39,415 bases of DNA. It comes from an uncultured Oribacterium sp. GTDB lineage: Bacteria; Bacillota; Clostridia; Lachnospirales; Lachnospiraceae. The translations under genes and the position numbers were made by a program. The stretch spans positions 1-39,415 of the forward strand of contig CAAGRO010000153.1 of the NCBI GenBank assembly GCA_900772695.1. The letters run 5' to 3'. Below the pieces are notes generated by a model. It saw nothing but the letters and a program-made list of their open reading frames with translations. It was not told the origin of the DNA and did no database searches. Positions 8,452 through 16,284 of this stretch are shown piece by piece (the first letter of the stretch is position 1; the number at the start of each line of letters is the position of its first letter).

Positions 8452-8453
8452 AA

Positions 8454-9014
8454 TTATTTCGCCTCCTTTTCATCCGGTGTATCAAAATGCATGCCGTCAT
8501 CCGGCTTATAATTCTTATCGAGAATGTGCTCCACATCGATGACCAGACGCTCCAGCTCGAAGAAGATCATCGCGAAGCCGGCCAGCGGAATCGGGAAGTA
8601 CATCCACTTCTTACTGAGCCATGGCATGGAGATGAAGGAGCCCTTCGCACCGATGCCGTTTGCATACTTCCAGCCGACGATCAGCATGATGAACGCCAGT
8701 ACCATGACGGCGATATCATCGAGAAGATCGAGGACCTTCAGGAGACCTGTCGGAAGATAACGATCGAAGGTCGTCATACGAATATGTGCATTACGACGGA
8801 TGGCCAGTGCCGCAGAAAGCACGGACATATAGGCCATCAGTGTCAGGATCGTCTCCTCGCCCCAGCCTGGCGCCGGTAAGAAGGTGAGGTAACGTCCCAG
8901 TACAACCCAGGTCATGATGAGGATATCAGCTACGAGAAGCAGCTTACAGAGCACCATGACGATTTTGTAAACCCAATCATAGATTGGCTCAAACTTTTTT
9001 AAAGCGTCAAGCAT
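8454..9014 (-). CDS. dctQ: TRAP transporter small permease
   Basis: The four-helix small membrane subunit that pairs with DctM. At 186 residues it has hydrophobic stretches at roughly 18-40, 53-72, 92-113 and 130-155 and the family's LGRYLTFLPAPGWGEE segment after the first helix. The C-terminus is charged and cytoplasmic-looking. The ATG at 9014 has an AAGGGGG site. It lies between an intercistronic hairpin after dctP and dctM, which starts 2 bp after its stop codon. Confidence 0.9.
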   Translation of the reverse strand: MLDALKKFEPIYDWVYKIVMVLCKLLLVADILIMTWVVLGRYLTFLPAPGWGEETILTLMAYMSVLSAALAIRRNAHIRMTTFDRYLPTGLLKVLDLLDDIAVMVLAFIMLIVGWKYANGIGAKGSFISMPWLSKKWMYFPIPLAGFAMIFFELERLVIDVEHILDKNYKPDDGMHFDTPDEKEAK

Positions 9015-9035
9015 AGAATCCCCCTTCTAAAACTA

Positions 9036-9068
9036 TGAGGTGCTCACGGACACGCCGTGAGCACCTCA
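9036..9068 (-). terminator. Intercistronic hairpin between dctP and dctQ
   Basis: A perfect 14-bp inverted repeat (9036-9049 with 9055-9068) with a 5-nt loop. On the minus strand it is followed by ATAGTTTTAG, a weak T-run. It probably acts as a leaky terminator or as a 3' stabiliser, giving more binding protein than permease. Confidence 0.6.
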
Positions 9069-9111
9069 CTACATGTCATTCGAAAATGACGTTGGTTTGC
9101 TGTTATGCAGA

Positions 9112-10269
9112 TTAAGCAAGTGCCTTGATCTGATCAAGAACATCCTTAAGCTCGCCGGTAGCGTACTCCTCGGTGATCGGTGCGCAGGCAGCCTCCCACT
9201 CGGACTTATCTGTGATCTCGATGACGTTGCAGCCACGGCCCTTGAGCTCCTCGAGAACCTTGTCCTCTGTCTCAGCAGCGATCTTCTGGCAGTAATCAGA
9301 AGCGATCTTGGAAGCCTCTGTGATAACGTCTCTCTGGTTGTCGGTCAGCTTGTTGTTCCAGGAATCGTCAGAGATAACAACCTCGATTGCGCCCAGAGTG
9401 TGACCATCCAGTGTAAGGTTCGGACCAACCTCGTCGAAACGGTTGGAAGCGTAGTTTGCGATCGGCTGACCAGCACCATCAACCGTGTTTGTCTGAAGTG
9501 CGGAGTAGAGTTCGGTCATGGAAACCGATGCAGGGTTTGCACCGAGAGAAGAAACCATCTTCTGCATGATCGGGTCGTTGGAAACACGGATCTTCATGTT
9601 CTTAAGATCAGCAACGGTAGAAACCGGCTTGCTCTCAACGGTAAAGAAGTGTCTGAAGCCCTCCTCGCCGTAGAAGAGACCCTTGATACCTACACCAGCC
9701 TCCTCAGACTCGTTCAGAATCTCTGCACCGAGATCGCTGTGAACGAAGTTCCAGAAATGCTCTCTGGACTCGAAAACGTACGGGAGAGAAAGAAGAACGG
9801 ACTTGGATGCGCCGTAGGAAGTCAGAGCGAATGCAGAGATACGGGACATATCGATGTCTCCGCCACCGCCGAGCATGGAGTCAAGAACGTCCTGCTCTGC
9901 GCCGAGTACGCCGGATGCCTGAAGGTCGATGGTGATGGAACCACCGGAGATCGCCTCAACAGCCTCCTTGAACTTGCTGTCCATCTGTCCGCAGATGGTA
10001 CCCTCGAGCGGGTTAACCTCAGCCATGGTCAGGGTAACAGCCGGATCAGCTGCTGCAGCCTCGTTTACAGTGTACTCACCGTCTGCTGCGGCCTCGGTCG
10101 TCTTCTCCTCTGCTGCTGCAGTGGTCTCAGCTGCGGCCTCGGTAGCTGCCTCGGTTGCTGCTGCAGTCGTAGCTGCTGCAGTGGTCTCCGCCGGCTTGGA
10201 TGAGCCACAGGCTGCAAGAGATGCAACCATGGTTGCGGCGAGAACGCCACTTAAGATTCTCTTCTTCAT
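9112..10269 (-). CDS. dctP: TRAP transporter solute-binding lipoprotein
   Basis: The extracellular substrate-binding subunit of the DctPQM transporter. The 385-residue precursor has a signal peptide with lipobox SLAAC (lipidated Cys21). Next comes an Ala/Thr/Glu low-complexity linker (about 26-62) and the DctP fold with SLPYVFESREHFWNFV, LKNMKIRVSNDPIMQKM and NTVDGAGQPIANYASN. The usual conserved arginine of DctP proteins appears in KIRVSND. It differs strongly from the orphan lipoprotein at 5.3-6.5 kb, so the two probably bind different ligands. The ATG has a GGAGG site. The neighbouring two-component genes upstream may sense the same substrate class (inference). Confidence 0.93.
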   Translation of the reverse strand: MKKRILSGVLAATMVASLAACGSSKPAETTAAATTAAATEAATEAAAETTAAAEEKTTEAAADGEYTVNEAAAADPAVTLTMAEVNPLEGTICGQMDSKFKEAVEAISGGSITIDLQASGVLGAEQDVLDSMLGGGGDIDMSRISAFALTSYGASKSVLLSLPYVFESREHFWNFVHSDLGAEILNESEEAGVGIKGLFYGEEGFRHFFTVESKPVSTVADLKNMKIRVSNDPIMQKMVSSLGANPASVSMTELYSALQTNTVDGAGQPIANYASNRFDEVGPNLTLDGHTLGAIEVVISDDSWNNKLTDNQRDVITEASKIASDYCQKIAAETEDKVLEELKGRGCNVIEITDKSEWEAACAPITEEYATGELKDVLDQIKALA

Positions 10270-10298
10270 AATAGATATCCTCCATTTTGTATAATTTA

Positions 10299-10343
10299 GA
10301 CATCCACGCTCTGCGGATGTCTTTCACACACAAGTACATTATA
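10299..10343 (-). promoter_or_regulatory. Candidate promoter and leader hairpin of dctP
   Basis: TATAAT on the minus strand at 10338-10343 has only a weak -35 partner. The leader contains a 7-bp GACATCC/GGATGTC hairpin (10299-10321) about 30 bp before the start codon. A weak -35 fits a promoter that needs an activator, such as the adjacent AraC-type regulator. Confidence 0.5.
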
Positions 10344-10446
10344 AAGAACAATCCAGTATTGAAACAGGGGAAAATTCTGACATTTGCCGTACTATTTTAA
10401 CATTTTGTTCACAAATATTATTCACTTTTATCAAAGTACACAAAAT

Positions 10447-10492
10447 GAGAGGCTATGATTTGTATAGTATGCACTACAAATTATAGCCTCTC
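10447..10492 (-). terminator. Terminator of the response regulator gene
   Basis: A 17-bp stem with one internal mismatch (10447-10464 with 10475-10492), followed by ATTTTG on the minus strand, about 28 bp past the regulator stop codon. Confidence 0.7.
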
Positions 10493-10519
10493 TCACTATC
10501 ATGCCGTTTTTATGAACAA

Positions 10520-11338
10520 TCAGCCAAGCTGATTCCGATACTCGGACGGGCTCATGCCGGTGATCCGGCGGAACACCTTCGTAAAATAATTACTATCCGT
10601 ATAACCGACCCGCTGTCCGACTTCCTTTACGTTGCAGGAAAGATCAGCGAGCGCCGTCTTCGCAAGTTCTACCCTGTACTCTGTCAGATAGGTCACGAAA
10701 TTCTTTCCGAAATTCTGCTTAAAGAGCTTGCAGAAGTACGCTTCGCTGTAGCCGAAGGCACTCGCGATATCCAGCACGGAGATATCCTCCATATAATGCT
10801 CCTCTACGTAGTGGCGCATGCGGAATACGATCTTATCTCCGCTGCTCTCTTCCTGTGCACGGTCTGCTTCGCCCTCGCCCGTCGTTTCGATCCCGGAGGC
10901 TCCACCTGCCGGTGCTTCCATCTCCACCTGTGGCAGCGGATGAAGCTGACCGGCCTTCACCTGATCGACATAGTGCATCGCCGAATCGATCGAGAGAAAG
11001 AGCTCCGTCTCATCGTACGGCTTCAGCAGATAATCGAGCGCATGCACCGAAATCGCCTTCCGCGCATAGTCAAACTCGTTAAAGGCAGTCAGAAAAAGGA
11101 TGGCACAGTTCCGGTCCTTCTGACGGATCTGCTCCGCTGCCTCCAGTCCCGTGATGCCGGGCATCTCGATGTCCAGCAGCAGGATATCTGCGCCCTTTTC
11201 CTCATACAGCTTCAGCACCTCACGTCCGTTCTCCGCCTCGTAAAATTCCGCCGTTTCCTCACCGAACTTCTGGCGCAGCTTTTTCACCAGTACCTTCCGC
11301 TCGATGGCCTCATCATCTGCCACCAGGATTCTGTACAT
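10520..11338 (-). CDS. YesN-type response regulator, receiver plus AraC HTH
   Basis: A 272-residue two-component regulator. The N-terminal receiver has the acidic pair D8-D9, the phosphoryl acceptor D56 in LLLDIEMPG, T84 and K106. A linker of about 45 residues rich in Glu/Gly/Ala follows. The C-terminal AraC/XylS double helix-turn-helix (about 168-272) ends in the typical YFTKVFRRITGMSPSEYR signature. Its partner is the sensor kinase gene just upstream. Since dctP is next downstream, transcriptional control of the TRAP operon is the simplest guess. The ATG at 11338 has GGAG a few bases upstream. Confidence 0.9.
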   Translation of the reverse strand: MYRILVADDEAIERKVLVKKLRQKFGEETAEFYEAENGREVLKLYEEKGADILLLDIEMPGITGLEAAEQIRQKDRNCAILFLTAFNEFDYARKAISVHALDYLLKPYDETELFLSIDSAMHYVDQVKAGQLHPLPQVEMEAPAGGASGIETTGEGEADRAQEESSGDKIVFRMRHYVEEHYMEDISVLDIASAFGYSEAYFCKLFKQNFGKNFVTYLTEYRVELAKTALADLSCNVKEVGQRVGYTDSNYFTKVFRRITGMSPSEYRNQLG

Positions 11339-11408
11339 ACGCAGCTCCTTTCTTCAATACAAACTGAAATCGGACGGAATCCGCTCCCGATCATCTTAAG
11401 AATTTCGT

Positions 11409-11478
11409 AATGGGGTCTGACCCCATTAAATTTTTCTAAACAAAATCTAAAGCCGAAGTTTATGGGGTCAGACCCCAT
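11409..11478. repeat. Pair of GGGGTC-type palindromes (REP/BIME-like)
   Basis: Two 17-bp palindromes built on ATGGGGTC-N-GACCCCAT, at 11409-11427 and 11462-11478, are reverse complements of each other around a 34-bp A/T-rich spacer. Paired palindromes of this sequence type are known next to Y1 (RAYT/IS200-like) transposase domains in many bacteria; no such gene is in this window. The right palindrome runs into the 3' end of the sensor kinase gene and provides its last codons and stop. Confidence 0.7.
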
Positions 11479-12973
11479 TCAGCGCCCGATTCTGCGGAAT
11501 CGTCAGTGTGATGCATGTCCCCGCACCTTCCTTTGCGTCAATGCTGAGATCGCCACCCTCCGGATAGAGTGTACGGATCCGGCGATAGATATTGCCCAGA
11601 CCGATGCCGATCCGCGCCGTCTTATTTTCCTCCGGGTTATGCATGCGGGCGTTCAATGCAGACAGCCGCTCTTCCGCGATGCCCAGTCCGTCATCTTTGA
11701 TGCGGAGCGTAACGAGCTCGGTCGTCGGATCTTCGATCACGGTAACGGAGACCGTGCCGCCCTGTTCCTTCTTCGACAGCCCGTGTACGATGGCATTTTC
11801 CACCAGTGGTTGCATCGTAAAGGAAGGAATACGGATCCGGCTGATGTCTTCTGGCGCGATCACCTGATACTGTATGCGGCTTCCGAAACGCATCTTCTGA
11901 AGATACATATAGCTTTCAGCGATGCGGAGTTCCATTTCGATGGGCACGATCTGCTCACGTGTATTCAGATTATACCGGAAGAGCTGTGCGAGTGACTGCG
12001 TCATCTTCTCGGTCGTCGGGGCATCCTCAAGATCGGCCATGGAGCCGATCATATTCAGTGTATTAAAGAGGAAATGCGGGTTGATCTGGCTCTTCAAAAG
12101 CTCGAGCCGGTTGGCATTAAGCCGCTTCTCCATCTCACTGTTTTCGAGCTTCTCCTGCTGCAGAAGCTCCGTCATCCGGTGGTTTTCCTGGATCGTCTGG
12201 ATATTCTCCTCCATCGCATGCTTCATATCGTTGAAGATCGACACGAGTTCACCGAGATCATCCCGATTTTCCACACAGATATCTTCTCCCGAGAAGTCCG
12301 ACCTGGCGATGCGCTGTGCCTCCTGGCTCAGCTCCCGGACCGGCTTCGCGATGGATTCCTTCATCACGTTTCCCATCTCTACGACGATGACGAGCATAAT
12401 CAGGGTAAAGTTGATAAAAATAAACGGAAGCACCCGGAAGAGCGGGAGTTTCTCGGTATACGCTGTGGATCCGGCCTCTACTGTCAGCTGCAGCAGTCGT
12501 CGTGAATACTGCTCAAGGTAGGCTTCCCGTTGATTGTATTCATTGAGATGCTTCAGGAAACCGGTCCGGTTCATGCTGCCGACCAGCATCTCATCACGAA
12601 ACGCCGCATACTGCTGATATGCATTTTTGATATTCCAGGTACGGGCATAGCGCTCCGCCCCGATGGTGTCATAGTTAAACGGAAGCGCATCGATCGAACG
12701 CTCCGTGCGATGGATGGCTTTCTCGAGCGTATCCCGTGCCGTCTCGGTTCCAGCGGAAACATAGCCGGCGAAGGCATTGCCCTCATCCTCCATCGCCTCC
12801 ATAAAGGACTGACAGGCGCGGTTCTCATCGAGGAGCTGACCGTAGTCGCGGAGAGAATAGCTCATCGTAAACATGGCGAAGCCGGCCGAGACCAGTATGA
12901 TGAATACGATGACAGCCGCAAAGCTCTGCACCTTCCGGTCGATGGACATACGCCACCACTGACGTTTAAACAT
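11468..12973 (-). CDS. YesM-type sensor histidine kinase
   Basis: A 501-residue membrane sensor. From the ATG at 12973 it has one membrane helix at about 16-38, an extracellular helical region of about 140 residues, a second helix near 180-200 and a HAMP segment (about 203-260). The His_kinase domain follows with the phosphorylated histidine in SQINPHFLFNTLN (His300), then a HATPase with PLVENAIVHG, DDGLGI and GIGLGN. The start is chosen for its AAAGGAG site; it overlaps the stop of the GTPase-NYN gene by 8 bp, so the two are coupled. The last residues and the TGA stop lie inside a GGGGTC palindrome, suggesting the original 3' end was replaced. Partner: the downstream AraC-type regulator. Confidence 0.88.
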   Translation of the reverse strand: MFKRQWWRMSIDRKVQSFAAVIVFIILVSAGFAMFTMSYSLRDYGQLLDENRACQSFMEAMEDEGNAFAGYVSAGTETARDTLEKAIHRTERSIDALPFNYDTIGAERYARTWNIKNAYQQYAAFRDEMLVGSMNRTGFLKHLNEYNQREAYLEQYSRRLLQLTVEAGSTAYTEKLPLFRVLPFIFINFTLIMLVIVVEMGNVMKESIAKPVRELSQEAQRIARSDFSGEDICVENRDDLGELVSIFNDMKHAMEENIQTIQENHRMTELLQQEKLENSEMEKRLNANRLELLKSQINPHFLFNTLNMIGSMADLEDAPTTEKMTQSLAQLFRYNLNTREQIVPIEMELRIAESYMYLQKMRFGSRIQYQVIAPEDISRIRIPSFTMQPLVENAIVHGLSKKEQGGTVSVTVIEDPTTELVTLRIKDDGLGIAEERLSALNARMHNPEENKTARIGIGLGNIYRRIRTLYPEGGDLSIDAKEGAGTCITLTIPQNRALNGV

Positions 12974-15599
12974 GCCACTCCTTTCGGATCTCTCCTTCGC
13001 AGCGCTGCACCTCACGAAGCAGATCCTGAGCGGACCAGAGGACGGCACCGCTTCCCCAGGTGATGACCTGCACCACCTTGTCCGAGGTCGCCACCGTGAC
13101 GTTATACTGCTTCGAGAGCTCGTGGGTTTCCTCCTCGATGTACTCGTCGGCCGTCATCGCTTCACGGGTGAAAACCACGTAGATATTATGGTACTTCGTC
13201 TGTTCTACGACGTGCCCCGACACACGGTAGGCGTCAAACACGATGATCAGCTCGACACCGGTGTAGCCGGCGTAGTTCGAGAGGATATCGAGGAGCTTCC
13301 CGCGCGCGGCATCGAGATTGACTGCGGCCAGTGCCTTCAGTTCATCCCAGGCGAACACGATGTTATAGCCATCGACGAGCAGATAATTCTTTTTCTTCAC
13401 CAGTGCTTTCTTTTCGCGGCGATTCGCGGCGAGGTTTTCTTCCTTTTCCCGCGCACGGATGGTGCGGGCACTCGCGATATTCATGTCCTTCGCCCGGTTT
13501 TTGATCGGCCCGTAGGTACGCACGAAGATATCCTCTAGCTCCTGATCCGCGATGTAATGACCGCCGCTCTTGTAGCCCTCCCCCTTCTTTCCCTCATGCA
13601 TACGTTCGAGGCGCAGGGCATCTGCTTCGAAGTCGCGCTTCTCCATCGGGCTATCCAGCTCGAGCGGTGACTCGACATGCATGTAGCTCTCCACCTCGTC
13701 AAACGGCACGATGAAGCCGGTACCATGGGCACAGAAGACGGAGGAACACGGATTCAGGATGTCCTGATCCGGGTCATAGCCCCGGGCGAGGATCACCTCC
13801 TCCGGATTATGGCAGCGGTCATAGCCGCTGAAGCGCAGAGAGAGATTGCCGAGCCCCTTCGTGTAGACCATCAGCTCCTGATGGTAGTTCCGCATCGCCA
13901 CAACCGGTGCGGTGCCCTCGAGCACTGCCCGTTCCCCCTTCATCTCCGGCGAGCCGAAGTGTGCGTTCATGTTCGAGAGGTCCGTCATCGCACGGCCGAC
14001 ATAGTCGGTCGGAATGTCGAGTGTAAAGGCATAGTACGGCTCCAGCAGGATGTTCTCTGCCTTCCGGAGTCCCTGGCGCACCGCACGGTAGGTCGCCTCA
14101 CGGAAATCGCCGCCCTCGGTGTGCTTGTTGCTGGCCCGTCCGGCCACGAGGGTGAAGCGAATGTCGGCGACCGGACTGCCGGTGAGCACACCGATATGCT
14201 CACGCTCCTTCAGATGCGTCAGTACGAGGCGCTGCCAGTTGATGGCCAGTGCGTCGGTGGCGCAGTCGGTTCGGAACTGAAGACCACTGCCGCGCGGAAG
14301 CGGTTCCAGCAGAAGATGCACCTCGGCATAGTGTCGGAGCGGTTCGAAATGACCGACGCCCTCGACCGGTGCTGCAATCGTTTCCTGATACAGGATACGA
14401 CCGGCGGAGAACCCGATCTCGATGCCATCGCGCTCCTTCACCATGCGCTTCAGAATCTCGGTCTGGACCGCACCCATGAGATGAATGTGAATTTCCTTCT
14501 GTGCACTGTCCCAGCGGATATGCAGCTCCGGGAATTCATCGGCCAGCGACTGCAGCTTCCGGTAGAGCTCCAGCGCATCCACATCTTCGGATACGAGCTG
14601 ATAGTCGAGCACCGGACGCAGACTCGGGTCACGGCCAGCCGGCTCACAGCCGAGGCTGTCGCCGGTCTTCAGTCCCGGAAGATCCGGAATCGCCACGACG
14701 GATCCGGCTTCCGCCGTATCCGCGGTGGTATACTTCACACCACTGTAGAAACGGAGCTCCGGTACCTTCTCGCCCGGCAGGAGCTCGGTACGCACCTTCA
14801 GCTCGCCACCGGTGATCTTCATATAGGAAAGGCGATGCCCCTGTGCATCCCGTCCGATCTTAAACACGCGGGCACCGAAGCTCGTCGGATAGAGCGGGAT
14901 TTCGATCAGCTGATACATGCCCTGGAGCAGAGCCTCCACGCCATCCCCCTTCAGTGCCGATCCAAAAAAGACCGGAAAGAGCTTCCGGTCGAGGATCATG
15001 TTCCGCACATCCTTCGGTTCCAGGACAGCGGTTTCGAGGAAGCGCTCCATGCAGTGCTCGTCGCACATGGCAATGTTTTCCTTCAGCGCGTCGGACATCG
15101 CATAGCGACCGGCCTCGCTGAAATCAACGAGGTTCATACCGAAGTGCTTTTCCAGATCCGCCATCAGAGCTGCCTTTACGGTTCCCGGCTGGTCCATCTT
15201 GTTTACAAACACGAAACACGGTACATGGTAGCGCTCCAGGAGACGCCACAAGGTCTCCGTGTGTCCCTGTACACCATCGGCACCATTGATCACGAGGATC
15301 GCATAGTCCATCACAGACAGGGTCTTCTCCATCTCGGCAGAAAAATCCACATGACCCGGGGTATCAAGGAGGGTCACCGCGATATCCTGGAGCTGAAAGC
15401 TCGCCATCTTCGAGAAGATGGTGATGCCGCGTTCCTTCTCCATCTGGTCGGTATCGAGGTAGGCATCACCCTTATCGACACGCCCCGGCTTCTGGATGCG
15501 TCCGGAGGTATAGAGGATCCGCTCCGAGAGGGTCGTCTTTCCTGCATCTACATGCGCAAGGATGCCCAGTACCAGGCGTTTCGTATACTTATCTGCCAT
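12966..15599 (-). CDS. TetM-like translational GTPase fused to a YacP/Rae1-like NYN nuclease domain
   Basis: An 877-residue fusion. Residues 1 to about 640 follow the EF-G/TetM plan: G1 AHVDAGKT (15-22), switch motif RGITI (57-61), DTPGH with catalytic-type His83 (79-83) and NKMD (133-136). EF-G-like domains II-V follow, with an LEPYYAFTLDIP segment as in ribosomal protection proteins. After a charged linker (about 640-735) comes an NYN/PIN-like domain (738-870). Its acidic residues sit in LLVDGYN (D743), IVFDAYR (D789), TADEYIE (D818) and VATSDKV (D840), as in YacP/Rae1. B. subtilis Rae1 cleaves mRNA in the ribosomal A site, and TetM acts at the A site. The combination suggests GTP-driven delivery of a nuclease to ribosomes. 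Tetracycline resistance is not implied. The ATG has an AGGAG site. Confidence 0.85.
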   Translation of the reverse strand: MADKYTKRLVLGILAHVDAGKTTLSERILYTSGRIQKPGRVDKGDAYLDTDQMEKERGITIFSKMASFQLQDIAVTLLDTPGHVDFSAEMEKTLSVMDYAILVINGADGVQGHTETLWRLLERYHVPCFVFVNKMDQPGTVKAALMADLEKHFGMNLVDFSEAGRYAMSDALKENIAMCDEHCMERFLETAVLEPKDVRNMILDRKLFPVFFGSALKGDGVEALLQGMYQLIEIPLYPTSFGARVFKIGRDAQGHRLSYMKITGGELKVRTELLPGEKVPELRFYSGVKYTTADTAEAGSVVAIPDLPGLKTGDSLGCEPAGRDPSLRPVLDYQLVSEDVDALELYRKLQSLADEFPELHIRWDSAQKEIHIHLMGAVQTEILKRMVKERDGIEIGFSAGRILYQETIAAPVEGVGHFEPLRHYAEVHLLLEPLPRGSGLQFRTDCATDALAINWQRLVLTHLKEREHIGVLTGSPVADIRFTLVAGRASNKHTEGGDFREATYRAVRQGLRKAENILLEPYYAFTLDIPTDYVGRAMTDLSNMNAHFGSPEMKGERAVLEGTAPVVAMRNYHQELMVYTKGLGNLSLRFSGYDRCHNPEEVILARGYDPDQDILNPCSSVFCAHGTGFIVPFDEVESYMHVESPLELDSPMEKRDFEADALRLERMHEGKKGEGYKSGGHYIADQELEDIFVRTYGPIKNRAKDMNIASARTIRAREKEENLAANRREKKALVKKKNYLLVDGYNIVFAWDELKALAAVNLDAARGKLLDILSNYAGYTGVELIIVFDAYRVSGHVVEQTKYHNIYVVFTREAMTADEYIEEETHELSKQYNVTVATSDKVVQVITWGSGAVLWSAQDLLREVQRCEGEIRKEWHV

Positions 15600-15633
15600 C
15601 TCGTTTTCTCCTGCTCTTCCTGTGCTGTCGGAT

Positions 15634-16158
15634 TCACTCCGGCAGCTTCAGTTCGTCCTTATACTGTGTCGTGAAGATCCTGCGAAGCTCATCCACAACC
15701 TGTCCCAGGCTCTTGCCCCGCTCATCGATGCGGATATCCGCATACTTTTCATAGAGGCGGGTGCGCTCATCATAAAGGTCTTTCAACGTGTACCCGTCCG
15801 GAATCGCGACGCCACGGTCGACGATGTTACCGATGCGACGTACCATCTCATCATAGCTGATGTCGAGGTAGACGACCTTACCGATGGACCGGAGGTGCTG
15901 CATCGCCCAGTCCTCGTAGCAGATGGATCCGCCCGGTGCGATGACCGAGTTCTCCACGTCGAGACCCGCGGCGATATCGCCTTCGACCTGCAGAAAGCCC
16001 TGCTGACCTTTTTCGGCGATGATTTCCTTCAGAAGCTTCCCTGTCTTCTCCTGGATGACGATATCGACATCCACGAAGCTCATCCCCAGTCGCTTCGCCA
16101 GCAGTACGCCGACGGTAGACTTGCCGCTGGATGGCATTCCGATCATCGTAATGTTCAT
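15634..16158 (-). CDS. Shikimate-kinase-like small-molecule kinase
   Basis: A 174-residue P-loop kinase resembling AroK. It has the Walker A GMPSSGKST (7-15), a VDVD aspartate pair, and RTRLYEKYAD near the C-terminus like the nucleotide-side arginine region of shikimate kinases. However, the shikimate-contacting arginine of the usual GFR..E motif is Leu here (GFLQVEG). The GGG loop reads GGS and the RPLL lid motif is absent. It may therefore use another small molecule. The ATG has an AGAGGAG site. It is the first gene of a run with the GTPase-NYN gene (34 bp gap) and the two-component genes. Confidence 0.65.
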   Translation of the reverse strand: MNITMIGMPSSGKSTVGVLLAKRLGMSFVDVDIVIQEKTGKLLKEIIAEKGQQGFLQVEGDIAAGLDVENSVIAPGGSICYEDWAMQHLRSIGKVVYLDISYDEMVRRIGNIVDRGVAIPDGYTLKDLYDERTRLYEKYADIRIDERGKSLGQVVDELRRIFTTQYKDELKLPE

Positions 16159-16187
16159 AGTGTCTCCTCTCTGTTCTGTTACAGCGT

Positions 16188-16241
16188 CCGGAGGGCGGGG
16201 CTTCCGCCCGCGATCACCGGAACCGGGTGTCCGCCCTCCGG
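16188..16241 (-). repeat. GC-rich hairpin after ppaC
   Basis: A perfect 11-bp CCGGAGGGCGG/CCGCCCTCCGG stem with a 32-nt loop that can fold further. It lies between ppaC and the shikimate-kinase-like gene. There is no T-run after it, so it is not a standard terminator. The arm slightly resembles the CCGGAGGGG core of the palindromic family at 18.1 and 31.0 kb. Confidence 0.5.
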
Positions 16242-16284
16242 CGCACTCGTCATGACTGCCTCTCCAGAGTGCACGAATTTCTGT

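Noticed and set aside
11284..11478. A 64-codon frame across the GGGGTC palindromes
   Set aside because: It starts in one palindrome and runs through the other into the regulator gene; typical spurious peptide of such repeats.
12966..15599. Calling the GTPase a tetracycline resistance determinant
   Set aside because: Similarity to TetM is clear, but the C-terminal nuclease domain and housekeeping surroundings give no support for resistance; no mobile element is attached.
13677..15674. A 665-codon open frame antisense to the GTPase-NYN gene
   Set aside because: It has no ribosome site or recognisable domain and mirrors the codon bias of the real gene; it is a shadow frame.
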